From Tomitella gaofuii (GTDB taxonomy: Bacteria; Actinomycetota; Actinomycetes; Mycobacteriales; Mycobacteriaceae), in contig NZ_CP059900.1 in NCBI RefSeq assembly GCF_014126825.1, forward strand, positions 1,550,001-1,614,000: 64,000 bases of DNA. Reading direction: 5' to 3'. The notes below the pieces were generated by a model. That model made no database searches. It was not told where the DNA came from and saw only the letters and a program-made list of their open reading frames with translations. Of this stretch, positions 1 through 8,307 are shown in pieces. The translations under genes and the position numbers were made by a program. Position 1 is the stretch's first letter; every line of letters begins with the position of its first letter.

Positions 1-899
1 ACCCACGAGTCGAAGTTGAGCGCGAGGATGATCGCGAGCACCACCCGCACCCCGTAGGAGGAGGCGAGCGCGATGCGGCGTCCGCGCTGGATCCGGTCCA
101 GTGCGGGGCCGATCAACGGCGCGATGACGGCGAACGGGGCCAACGTCACCAGCAGGTACAGGGCCACCTTGGTCTTCGACTCGCCGGTGGCCGCGGAGAA
201 GAACAGCGTGTTCGCCAGGGCCACTGTCAACGCCGCGTCACAGGCGAAGTTGGCCATGTACGCCCAGATGAGGGCGGTGAGTCCGGATTTGTCCGCGCCG
301 TCCGCGCTGGCCGCGCGGCGCACGGAGGCGATCCCCTGGGCGGTGAGCTGGCGGCTGCGCATGGCCGCCACACGGGTGACGGTGATCTTGCGCGGCAGGC
401 CCCCGCCGCGCCGTCCGCCGCGGGCGCCGCCCTGCCGGTCCCGGTCCGCGTCGTCGGTGGAACCGTCCGCGTGCGGCGCGCGGACCTCGTCGGCGTCGCC
501 CGGCGTGTCGGGGGCGTCGAATGCGCGGGTGCGTCCTGCCGCGTCGTCTCCGCGCAGTGGCGGGAGAGGCGGGCGGCGCGGCGGGTCCTGACGGTGGGGT
601 CGGGGCGCGCGGTGGGGGAGTCCAGGATGCCCATCGTGGGTGCCGGGATCGTCCCCGCGGGCGCCGTGCGCACCGTCCCCCGAGTACGGGTCGGGGTGGG
701 TCGGGTAATTCGCCATCCCCGGGTGGCGGGGCGCGGAGGGCGTGTACGGGATGTACTCCGTACCGTCGGGGGTGCCGACACTCCGCCCGTCGAGCGGCGT
801 GTGCGGGTATGCGGTGTCACCGTGGCCGTCCGGGCCGCCGTCGCGTGGCGGTCGCCTGTGCGGCCACCCGGGCCGGTGGCGTGGATCGTCTTCGGTCAC
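1..899 (-). CDS. MFS transporter, Rv0876c-like (3' end outside window)
   Basis: Reads off the left edge, so only the N-terminal 299 codons are visible. The first ~165 residues are hydrophilic, rich in Asp, His, Pro and Arg, and probably a disordered cytoplasmic tail. Hydrophobic segments follow, with the loop motif GPALDRIQRGRR typical of the major facilitator loop 2-3. Start chosen at GTG 897-899 (VTEDDPRHRP). It is divergent from the DUF3027 gene, the same arrangement as Rv0876c/Rv0877 in M. tuberculosis. Substrate cannot be told from the sequence. Confidence 0.75.
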   Translation of the reverse strand, partial: MTEDDPRHRPGWPHRRPPRDGGPDGHGDTAYPHTPLDGRSVGTPDGTEYIPYTPSAPRHPGMANYPTHPDPYSGDGAHGARGDDPGTHDGHPGLPHRAPRPHRQDPPRRPPLPPLRGDDAAGRTRAFDAPDTPGDADEVRAPHADGSTDDADRDRQGGARGGRRGGGLPRKITVTRVAAMRSRQLTAQGIASVRRAASADGADKSGLTALIWAYMANFACDAALTVALANTLFFSAATGESKTKVALYLLVTLAPFAVIAPLIGPALDRIQRGRRIALASSYGVRVVLAIILALNFDSW

Positions 900-1042
900 G
901 TGTCGATTCTTCCCCAGACGCGCGCACCGCGCCGACAGGGGCGGCCCGGAATGTCCCCGAATGTGACGGTGCCCACCGCCGTGCGGGGCGGCAGGCGGCG
1001 GCCGCCGTGACGGACTCGGGGCCATACGGCAAAATGGGGGCT

Positions 1043-1921
1043 GTGAATTCCGTCGACTATCCCACTGCAGGTGATCGTGCCGTCGCGGCGTCCGCGGACG
1101 CTGCGGACTCCGCCGCGGCGAACGTGCCGCCCGTGCTCGCGGAGGCGGTCACGCTCGCGCGCGCCGCGGTCGTCGAGCTCGGCGAGGGCGCCGTGGGCGA
1201 GCATCTCGCCACGGTGGGCGAGGACGATGCGTCCGCATCGCACTACTTCGCCGCGGACATCCAGGGATACCGCGGATGGCAGTGGGTTGTGGTGGTCGCG
1301 GCCGCGCCGGATTCGGATGAGGCGACGGTCAGCGAGATCGCACTGCTTCCGGGGGTCGATGCGCTCGTCGCGCCGCAATGGACGCCGTGGGAGGAGCGGG
1401 TGCGTCCCGGCGACCTCGGCCCCGGCGACCTTCTGCCCCCGCCCGCCGACGACCCGCGCCTGGTTCCCGGCTACGTCGCGAACGGCGATCCGGAGATCGA
1501 CGAGGTGGCGTGGGAGGTCGGGCTGGGCCGGCGTCAGGTGATGAGCCGTGAGGGGCGCGATCTCGCCGCGCAGCGCTGGCACGACGGCGACCACGGGCCG
1601 GGCTCGGGGATGGCCAAGGCGGCGCCGGGCACGTGCGACGGGTGCGGCTTCTACCTTCCGCTGGCGGGGGCGCTCCACGGGGAGTTCGGCGTGTGCGGAA
1701 ACGAGTTCGCCGCAGACGGCACGGTGGTGCACGCCCACTACGGCTGCGGTGCGCACTCGGACACCTCGCTGCCCGCCGGCGCCGGCTCACCCGCCTACGA
1801 GCCGTATGACGACGGGGCGCTCGAGTCTGTGACTGTGCAGTCGCCCGGGCAGGCCGACGACGCCGCCCCCGCGTCCGGCGCGGCTCACGGGGTGCCGTCC
1901 ACGGGGACCAGTGACGACTGA
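1043..1921 (+). CDS. DUF3027 protein (Rv0877-like)
   Basis: Protein of about 292 residues matching the actinobacterial DUF3027 family by its core (ARAAVVELGEGAVGEHL, then YRGWQWVVVVA, then VAPQWTPWEERVRPGDLGPGD). The C-terminal third has Cys/His clusters (TCDGCGFYLPL, FGVCGNEFA, HAHYGCGAHSD) that could bind zinc. Function of the family is not established. No ribosome-binding site is seen; a CAAAAT hexamer ends 7 nt before GTG 1043, which suits a leaderless start there, while ATG 1034 is an in-frame alternative. Its last 11 bases overlap the next gene, so the two are probably co-transcribed. Confidence 0.8.
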   Translation: MNSVDYPTAGDRAVAASADAADSAAANVPPVLAEAVTLARAAVVELGEGAVGEHLATVGEDDASASHYFAADIQGYRGWQWVVVVAAAPDSDEATVSEIALLPGVDALVAPQWTPWEERVRPGDLGPGDLLPPPADDPRLVPGYVANGDPEIDEVAWEVGLGRRQVMSREGRDLAAQRWHDGDHGPGSGMAKAAPGTCDGCGFYLPLAGALHGEFGVCGNEFAADGTVVHAHYGCGAHSDTSLPAGAGSPAYEPYDDGALESVTVQSPGQADDAAPASGAAHGVPSTGTSDD

Positions 1922-4900
1922 CCGCGTAGCGGGTCGCCTGGACGCCCCGCCGGGGAAAGGGGACCCGTTCGATCCGGATGACCCGTTCGACACCGCGGAC
2001 CTCCGCGACGCGACGCTGGAATCGTGGCGGCGCTCGCCGACGCGGCTCCGGGAGGACGCCGCGGCGGAGGCGGATCTCCGCCGCGGCGGATACCGGGACC
2101 GCGTCCTCACCGAACTCGCCCAGAACGCCGCGGACGCGGCCGCGGAGGCGGGGGTCGCGGGCGAGCTCACCGTCGCGGTGGAGTCCGGTCGCGACGGTGA
2201 TGAGCTGCGCGTCGCCAACACGGGTGAGCCGCTGAGTCGCGCCGGGGTCACCACCTTGTGCGCGCTGCGGGCGTCCGAGAAGACCGGCGGCGTGGGCCGG
2301 TTCGGGGTGGGCTTCACCGCGGTGACGGCGTTGGGCGACAGCGCGGAGATCCGGTCGCGGCACGGCGGCATCGTGTTCTCGGCGGAGTGCACCCGCGCCG
2401 CACTCGCGGAGGCGGGGGTGACGGAACCGGCGGAGGGTGTGCCGATGCTGCGGCTGCCGTGGCCGTCGTCGACCGCGCCGCAGGCGGGTGCGGACACGGA
2501 GGTGGTCGTCGGTCTGCACACGGGTGTCGACCCCGCCGCAGTGACGGAGTCGTTCTGCACGGAGGCGCCCGAGCTGCTGCTGGAACTGCCGGCACTCACC
2601 GCCATCAGGGTCGGCGACCGACGGTGGACGCGCGTCGATGAGACGATCGGGACCGGCGCACGCGACGGAACCGCTGGGGACGGTGTGCAGGGTGCGGTGC
2701 TGTGCTACCGCCGGATCCGGGACTCGGCGGGCGGCGTCGCGACGTGGCTCGAGGCGTCCGTGCCGGGCGCCCGGTGGCTCGTGCGGATGGAGGCCGGCGC
2801 AGTGGTGGCCGGGGGGCCGGACGTGGTGCGGGCGCCCACCCGGTCCGACGAGGAACTTTCGCTGCCCGCGCTGCTCATCGTCGACGCGCCGATGGCCCCC
2901 GACCGTCGCCGGCTCATGCCCGGTACCGAACTGAGCGCCGCGGCGTCGCACTACCCTGACCTGGTGTGTGCGGCGCCGGCGGGCGACAGGCTGCGCCTGG
3001 TGCCGGAAGTCGGTTTTCCGCGAGGGCCGGTCGACGCCCGAGTGCGCGACGACATCACCGCGGCGCTCCGCACCCGTCGATGGCTGCCGACCGTGCAGGG
3101 CCGCGACGCGGCCGGTGGAACGGCGATCATCGTCCCGGGCCTCACCGGCGATCTCGCATCGGTGCTGCGCGACACCGTCGACTCTCTGGTGGTGCCGGAG
3201 TTCTCGGGACCGCGGGCGCAGGCGCTCCTCGCACCGTATGGGGTGCGGATCCTCGACGCGGCCGGGCTGGTGGAGCTGCTCACCGGCGTGGACCGGCCGC
3301 CGTCATGGTGGGGGCGACTGTACGCGGCCCTGGCACCGCTGGCGGCGGACTCGGCGGTACTCGACCAGCTCGGGGCGCTACCGGTTCCCCTCGCCGACGG
3401 ACGCACCGTCACCGGCCCCCGCACCGTCGTGATCGGCGACGACCTGCCCGCGGACGCGCAGGGCCGGGTTCCGGCGGACGGGGCCTCGGCCGGCGTCGAC
3501 CCGGACGCGAGCGCCGTCCCGGTGCTGCCCTGGGTGCGGCTCGTCCATCCGGCAGCGGCGCACGGGCTGCTGCTCCGCCTCGGCGCCGCACAGACCGGCA
3601 CCGGCGAACTTCTGGCCGACCCGGCTTTGCGGGCCGCGGTCGAAGACGAGCTCGAATCGGCGCTCACCGGGGAGTTTCCGGCAGGCGACCGCGACACTCC
3701 GGCCGGCGGCGCGGCGGAGGGAGTCAGCGGCCTCGTGGACGCGGTGCTCCGGCTCGTGCGCCTCTCCGCGGCGGGGGACGGGTCGCCGGAGTTTCTGCCG
3801 GACTGGCTCGGGATGCTCCCGCTGCCGGATGCGTGCGGCGAGCTGCGCGCGGCCGACGAGCTGTTGGCGCCGGGGGCGCCGCTGGCGGAGGTGCTCGTCG
3901 AGGATTCCCCGTTCGGCATACTCGAGGCGGGCGTGGTCGACGAGTATGGGATCGACACGGTTCGCGCCGTCGGCGTGGGCTGGGGATTCAGCGTGGTGCG
4001 CGATGACGCGCCCACCGGTCCCGATCACGACCTGGACGAGGAAACCGCCTGGTGGTCGGCTCTGGACGATGAACCCGAGACTCTGGTCGCCGTGCGAGAC
4101 CTGGACCTGGTGGACCCGCACAGATGGGGTGCGGCGTTGCGGGTGCTGGCGGATGATGCGCGGATCCGGCCGCTGCTCGATGATCGCGACGGCTACACCG
4201 CGTGGTGGCTGCGTCGGCACGCGCAGATCGGCGTGACCCCTGTCGCTGCCCTGCGGGGCGACGACCCGACGTTCGAGGGGCTCCTCGACGTCTTTCCCGG
4301 GCCGGAAGCATCCGCCGCACACTCGGCGGGGCCATCCGGGGATCTGCGGGCGGCGATGGGCAGAGGCGTCCTCGCCCGCGGAACGGTGGACAGCGTGGGG
4401 CTGGCCCGGACGCTGATCCGGCGGCTCGCCGACCCCGCCCGCACGCCGAGTCCCGCGGTCATCGTGCACGCGCACCGGCTGCTGGCCGAGGCGCTGGACG
4501 ACGGGATGGTCGATCTGGACGACCTCGCACCGCCGGACTTCGTGCGCGCGGTGGACGGCAGCGTCGTGGCCGCGTCGGAGGCACTCGTACTGGACCGTCC
4601 CTGGCTCGCGGCGGTGGTGCCGCAGCGGCGATCGGTCGTGGGCACCGTCGCCCGCGCAGGCGCGCTGGCGGATCTGCTGGACGTCGAGACGGCGTCGCGG
4701 GCGGTACGGGTGTCGGTGACGTCGTCCGGACGGCGCAGCACCTGGGAGGCGGAGCCCGGCGCGGTCGTCGCTGCGGTGCAAGCCGGTGTCGAGCTGCCGC
4801 ACGGGGCACTGGTGGTGCACGAAGACGGACTCGCCGTGCACGTCGAGGTGGAGGGCGAGGAGCTGCGCAAGGCGACGGTGCCCTGGTGGATCGACGGCGA

Positions 4901-4970
4901 GGGCACCGTGCACACCGACGGGGCATGGCAGGCGGCCGTTGCCGGGGTCGCCGCGTCGCAGCGGGGCTGA
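1911..4970 (+). CDS. Sacsin/Hsp90-like GHKL ATPase, 1019 aa
   Basis: Large cytoplasmic protein with an N-terminal GHKL ATP-binding fold: N-box ELAQNAADAA (residues 68-77), G1-like motif VANTGEPL (101-108) and glycine-rich lid GGVGRFGVGF (126-135). This arrangement is that of the sacsin N-terminal/Hsp90-like ATPases. The usual G1 Asp is replaced by Asn (ANTG rather than DxGxG). The remaining ~850 residues show no motif I can name. GTG 1911 overlaps the DUF3027 stop by 11 nt, so translation is likely coupled. A chaperone-like role is inference from the fold only. Confidence 0.75.
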   Translation: MTTDRVAGRLDAPPGKGDPFDPDDPFDTADLRDATLESWRRSPTRLREDAAAEADLRRGGYRDRVLTELAQNAADAAAEAGVAGELTVAVESGRDGDELRVANTGEPLSRAGVTTLCALRASEKTGGVGRFGVGFTAVTALGDSAEIRSRHGGIVFSAECTRAALAEAGVTEPAEGVPMLRLPWPSSTAPQAGADTEVVVGLHTGVDPAAVTESFCTEAPELLLELPALTAIRVGDRRWTRVDETIGTGARDGTAGDGVQGAVLCYRRIRDSAGGVATWLEASVPGARWLVRMEAGAVVAGGPDVVRAPTRSDEELSLPALLIVDAPMAPDRRRLMPGTELSAAASHYPDLVCAAPAGDRLRLVPEVGFPRGPVDARVRDDITAALRTRRWLPTVQGRDAAGGTAIIVPGLTGDLASVLRDTVDSLVVPEFSGPRAQALLAPYGVRILDAAGLVELLTGVDRPPSWWGRLYAALAPLAADSAVLDQLGALPVPLADGRTVTGPRTVVIGDDLPADAQGRVPADGASAGVDPDASAVPVLPWVRLVHPAAAHGLLLRLGAAQTGTGELLADPALRAAVEDELESALTGEFPAGDRDTPAGGAAEGVSGLVDAVLRLVRLSAAGDGSPEFLPDWLGMLPLPDACGELRAADELLAPGAPLAEVLVEDSPFGILEAGVVDEYGIDTVRAVGVGWGFSVVRDDAPTGPDHDLDEETAWWSALDDEPETLVAVRDLDLVDPHRWGAALRVLADDARIRPLLDDRDGYTAWWLRRHAQIGVTPVAALRGDDPTFEGLLDVFPGPEASAAHSAGPSGDLRAAMGRGVLARGTVDSVGLARTLIRRLADPARTPSPAVIVHAHRLLAEALDDGMVDLDDLAPPDFVRAVDGSVVAASEALVLDRPWLAAVVPQRRSVVGTVARAGALADLLDVETASRAVRVSVTSSGRRSTWEAEPGAVVAAVQAGVELPHGALVVHEDGLAVHVEVEGEELRKATVPWWIDGEGTVHTDGAWQAAVAGVAASQRG

Positions 4971-4987
4971 CGCCCGCGGCGCGGAAC

Positions 4988-5305
4988 TCAGGTCAGGCCC
5001 TGCTGGGCGCCCTTGCGCCCCGACCGCGCGCCACGCCGTTGCACCAGGAAGACTGCGGTGCCGAGCGCGCCGATGACCAGCCCCGCGTAGCAGACCGGGA
5101 GCGCGCTCGCCGAGGTTCCCTGGGTGGCGAGAATGAGGACGGTCGCGATGATCCAGGCGCCGAAGCCGGCGGCGACGACGGGCCGGGGATCCAGCGCGGC
5201 GGCGGGGAGCGTCGGCCGTTCCGGCGCACCGTCGGCGCCGGTGGGCGCCGCAGCGGTGCGCGGTGCGTGAGGTTCGTCCGGGGCGCCGGGTTGCTGGTCG
5301 GTCAC
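4988..5305 (-). CDS. DUF2530 small membrane protein (Rv0879c-like)
   Basis: 105 residues, two predicted transmembrane helices (about residues 44-62 and 72-90) separated by a short loop, with a Pro/Ala-rich N-terminal tail and a basic end (VQRRGARSGRKG). Size, topology and position match the DUF2530 family member Rv0879c. Starts at GTG 5303-5305. It is convergent with the ATPase gene, 17 bp apart. No function is known for the family. Confidence 0.75.
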   Translation of the reverse strand: MTDQQPGAPDEPHAPRTAAAPTGADGAPERPTLPAAALDPRPVVAAGFGAWIIATVLILATQGTSASALPVCYAGLVIGALGTAVFLVQRRGARSGRKGAQQGLT

Positions 5306-5416
5306 GGGGCAGAGACTACCCGGGCGGCGGCTGCCGTCCGGACGTCAGCCGCCTCCGGCAGCGCGCGGCGATGAGAGGAACGTCATGGACGCGGGCTTTA
5401 GCGCGGGTATCGGACG

Positions 5417-5432
5417 TCCAATAACTTATCCT
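5417..5432 (+). promoter_or_regulatory. Probable -10 region of the purine permease gene
   Basis: AT-rich patch in GC-rich surroundings. TATCCT (5427-5432) fits the actinobacterial TANNNT -10 box and ends 7 nt before ATG 5440, so the transcript would begin at the start codon. TAACTT (5422-5427) is an overlapping alternative. The 11-mer TCCAATAACTT recurs upstream of sepH on the other strand (12557-12567). Confidence 0.5.
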
Positions 5433-5439
5433 GCTCTGC

Positions 5440-6957
5440 ATGGCAGACGACAACGCAGCGCAGGCGGAGCCCGCGGCGGAATCCGGCAGCGGCGCCGCGC
5501 CGAAACCTCCGAGCCGGCTGCCCGCCGTCGACGCCTTCTTCAAGATCACCGAACGCGGCTCCACCTACACGCGTGAGATCCGCGGCGGCGTCGTCACGTT
5601 CGTCACCATGGCGTACATCATCGTGCTCAACCCGCTGATCCTCGGCAGTTTCAGCGAGGACGACGCGGCGGCGCACAAGGACGTGCTCGGCAACATCCTT
5701 CCGGTCGGGCAGGTTGCCGCGGTGACGGCGCTGGTGGCGGGCGTGATGACCATCGCGTTCGGGCTCATCGCCAAGTATCCGTTCGGATTCGCGGCAGGGC
5801 TGGGCATCAACACGTTGCTGGCGGTCTCCATCGTCCCGCAGGTCACCTGGCCGGAGGCGATGGGCCTGGTCGTCATCGACGGCATCATCATCGTCATCCT
5901 CGCCGCCACCGGGTTCCGGACCTCTGTGTTCAATGCGATCCCCGCGCAGCTCAAATCGGCTATCGCCGTGGGCATCGGACTGTTCATCGCGTTCATCGGC
6001 CTGGTGGATGCGGGTTTCGTGCGGCGCATCCCGGACTCCGCCAACACCACGGTTCCGGTGGGGCTGGGCATCAACGGGTCGATCGCCTCCTGGCCGACCG
6101 CGCTGTTCGTCTTCGGACTGCTGCTGATGGGGGTGCTCGTCGCACGGAAGGTGCGCGGCGGACTGCTGATCGGCATCGTTGTCACCACGGTTCTCGCCTT
6201 CATCGTCGAACAGATCTGGCACATCGGGTCCTCCGCGAGCACCGGCCCTGAGGGCTGGAGTATGTCGGTGCCGGACATCCCGGGCACGCTGGCCAGCCTG
6301 CCGGATCTGAGCCTGGTGGGGGAGTTCAGTTTCGGCGCATTCGCGCGCATCGGCGTGCTCTCGGCATCGCTGTTGGTGTTCACGCTGGTTCTCGCCAACT
6401 TCTTCGACGCCATGGGCACGATGACGGGGCTGGGCAAGGAGGCGGGCCTGGCCGACAAGGATGGCACCCTGCCCGGCATGGGGAAGGCGCTGATCGTCGA
6501 GGGGACGGGCGCGATCGCGGGCGGCGCCGGCTCCGCGTCGTCGAACACGGTCTTCGTCGACTCGGCGTCGGGGATCGCCGACGGCGCCCGAACAGGGCTC
6601 GCGAACATCGTCACCGGATTGCTGTTCATCGCCGCGATGTTCCTGACGCCGCTCTACGAGGTGGTTCCGCTCGAGGCCGCGGCGCCCGCGCTGGTGGTGG
6701 TCGGCGCCATGATGATGAGCCAGATCAAGGACATCGACTTCGGCCGGTTCGACGTGGCGCTGCCCGCATTCCTCACCATCGTGACGATGCCGTTCACCTA
6801 CTCGATCGCGAACGGCATCGGCGTCGGCTTCATCACGTGGGTGGTGCTGGCCGCGGCCACAGGAAAAGCCCGCAAGACGCATCCGCTGATGTGGCTGGTG
6901 GCGATCGCATTCGTCGCGTACTTCGCGGTCGGCCCGATCACGGACGCCGTGACCTGA
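5440..6957 (+). CDS. NCS2 purine permease (AzgA/guanine-hypoxanthine type)
   Basis: 505 residues with about a dozen hydrophobic segments. It begins with the family signature REIRGGVVTFVTMAYIIVLNP (residues ~46-66, given here in part) and has the AzgA-like stretch around residues 335-390 (GLADKDGTLPGM, then GAGSASSNTVFVDSASGIADGARTG in pieces). Members are proton symporters for adenine, guanine or hypoxanthine in the cytoplasmic membrane; the exact base is not readable here. No Shine-Dalgarno is visible and the start looks leaderless. Confidence 0.85.
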   Translation: MADDNAAQAEPAAESGSGAAPKPPSRLPAVDAFFKITERGSTYTREIRGGVVTFVTMAYIIVLNPLILGSFSEDDAAAHKDVLGNILPVGQVAAVTALVAGVMTIAFGLIAKYPFGFAAGLGINTLLAVSIVPQVTWPEAMGLVVIDGIIIVILAATGFRTSVFNAIPAQLKSAIAVGIGLFIAFIGLVDAGFVRRIPDSANTTVPVGLGINGSIASWPTALFVFGLLLMGVLVARKVRGGLLIGIVVTTVLAFIVEQIWHIGSSASTGPEGWSMSVPDIPGTLASLPDLSLVGEFSFGAFARIGVLSASLLVFTLVLANFFDAMGTMTGLGKEAGLADKDGTLPGMGKALIVEGTGAIAGGAGSASSNTVFVDSASGIADGARTGLANIVTGLLFIAAMFLTPLYEVVPLEAAAPALVVVGAMMMSQIKDIDFGRFDVALPAFLTIVTMPFTYSIANGIGVGFITWVVLAAATGKARKTHPLMWLVAIAFVAYFAVGPITDAVT

Positions 6958-7017
6958 GCGGGCGCGCGGTCCAGGGGCGGGCGGCGTCCGGGCCTGGGGC
7001 TGCGGAACAATGGTGCG

Positions 7018-7851
7018 GTGGTCAACGTCATCGACATCAGCGACGCCGACGATCCGCGGATCGACGACTATCGCAACCTCAATTCCTCGGATCGGCGGCC
7101 GGACCTGCCCGGGGGCAAGGGACTGGTGATCGCCGAGGGCGTGCTCGTGGTGCAGCGGATGATCGCGTCGCGGTTCGCGCCGCACTCTCTGCTCGGAGTG
7201 GACCGGCGGCTGCAGGAGCTGGGCAGCGCCCTCGACGCGGTCGACGTCCCCTTCTACCGGGTGCCCACCGAGGTCATGGACGAGTGCATCGGGTTCCACC
7301 TGAACAGGGGGGTGCTCGCCGCCGCGCGCCGGGCCCCGGAACCTCACCTCGACACGGTGCTCGACGGAGCGCGCACGGTAGCGATGCTCGAGGGCGTGAA
7401 TGACCACGAGAACATCGGGTCGATGTTCCGCAATGCGACGGGGCTGGGGATCGACGCCGTCCTCTTCGGTGCGCGATGCGCGGACCCGCTCTACCGGCGC
7501 GCGGTGCGCGTGTCGATGGGGCACGTGCTGCGTCTCCCGTTCACGCACATCCCCGAGTGGCCGGCGGGAATCGACGAGGTGCGGTCGCGGGGGTTCACCG
7601 TGGTCGCGTTGACCCCGGATCCGGAGGTTCCCATGCTCACCGAGGTGCTCCACGACCGCGGACCGACAGACCGGGTGGCCCTGCTCGTGGGGGCGGAGGG
7701 GCCGGGGTTGCGGAAGCACACCATGAACGCGTGCGATGCGCGGGCGCGCATTCCGATGGCTCCGGGGACGGACTCCCTCAATGTCGCCACGGCGGCGGCG
7801 GTCGCGTTCTACGAGCGCCTGCGGAGCATGCAGATGGCCGACGCGAGGTGA
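7018..7851 (+). CDS. SpoU/TrmH-family RNA 2'-O-methyltransferase (Rv0881-like)
   Basis: 277 residues. The C-terminal half carries the three SPOUT motifs: LEGVNDHENIGSMFRNA (motif 1, with the catalytic Arg), LLVGAEGPGL (motif 2) and PMAPGTDSLNVATAAAVAFYE in part (motif 3, knot-forming). The N-terminal ~110 residues form the substrate-binding domain usual for rRNA 2'-O-ribose methyltransferases. AACAAT ends 6 nt before GTG 7018, suggesting a leaderless start. The stop overlaps the next gene's start (GTGA). Confidence 0.88.
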   Translation: MVNVIDISDADDPRIDDYRNLNSSDRRPDLPGGKGLVIAEGVLVVQRMIASRFAPHSLLGVDRRLQELGSALDAVDVPFYRVPTEVMDECIGFHLNRGVLAAARRAPEPHLDTVLDGARTVAMLEGVNDHENIGSMFRNATGLGIDAVLFGARCADPLYRRAVRVSMGHVLRLPFTHIPEWPAGIDEVRSRGFTVVALTPDPEVPMLTEVLHDRGPTDRVALLVGAEGPGLRKHTMNACDARARIPMAPGTDSLNVATAAAVAFYERLRSMQMADAR

Positions 7852-8198
7852 CGGGGACGCCGGGGGAGTTGGTCCACGAACGTCCGCGGGGTGCATCGGT
7901 GCATCGCGGCTCGGCGGATTGGCGGGTCGGCACGGAGGCGGCGGCGCGGTATCCGGCCGCCGGGATGGTGGCCTCGACCATGATGGCCGCCTGGACCGCG
8001 GTGTTCGTCGCCGTCGTCGGCCTGGGGTTGAGCGCCGTGTCCTCGTGGCTGGCGATCGCCGTCAACGTCGTGGTGGTGGGCGCGGCGGCCCCCGCCGTCC
8101 GTCGGTGGCGGCATGCCACGACGGTGCGCTGGATCGTGTGGGGCGTCGTGCCGGGGGCTATCCTCGGGTGGGCTGCGCTGGCCGTGCTCGCACTGTAG
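7848..8198 (+). CDS. Small membrane protein, Rv0882-like
   Basis: 116 residues, three predicted membrane segments in the last 80 residues (MVASTMMAAWTAVFVAVVG, then WLAIAVNVVVVGAAA, then a C-terminal helix ending at the stop). The start GTG 7848 overlaps the methyltransferase TGA, indicating translational coupling, and the same pair is adjacent in M. tuberculosis (Rv0881-Rv0882). Function unknown. Confidence 0.7.
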   Translation: MTGTPGELVHERPRGASVHRGSADWRVGTEAAARYPAAGMVASTMMAAWTAVFVAVVGLGLSAVSSWLAIAVNVVVVGAAAPAVRRWRHATTVRWIVWGVVPGAILGWAALAVLAL

Positions 8199-8307
8199 TT
8201 CTGGCCGCGCAACAGCCCTGACCCCGCAACAGCCCTGGCCTGCCACCTGCAATGGTGTGCGGACGCGCGCCGTCGCGGCGGCACCCCGCCGTTGTGAGGA
8301 GCCGGCC

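Noticed and set aside
5398-7896. 832-codon open frame antisense to the purine permease and methyltransferase genes
   Set aside because: Low-complexity Arg/His/Asp/Gly composition typical of shadow frames in GC-rich DNA; both sense genes are well-conserved families.
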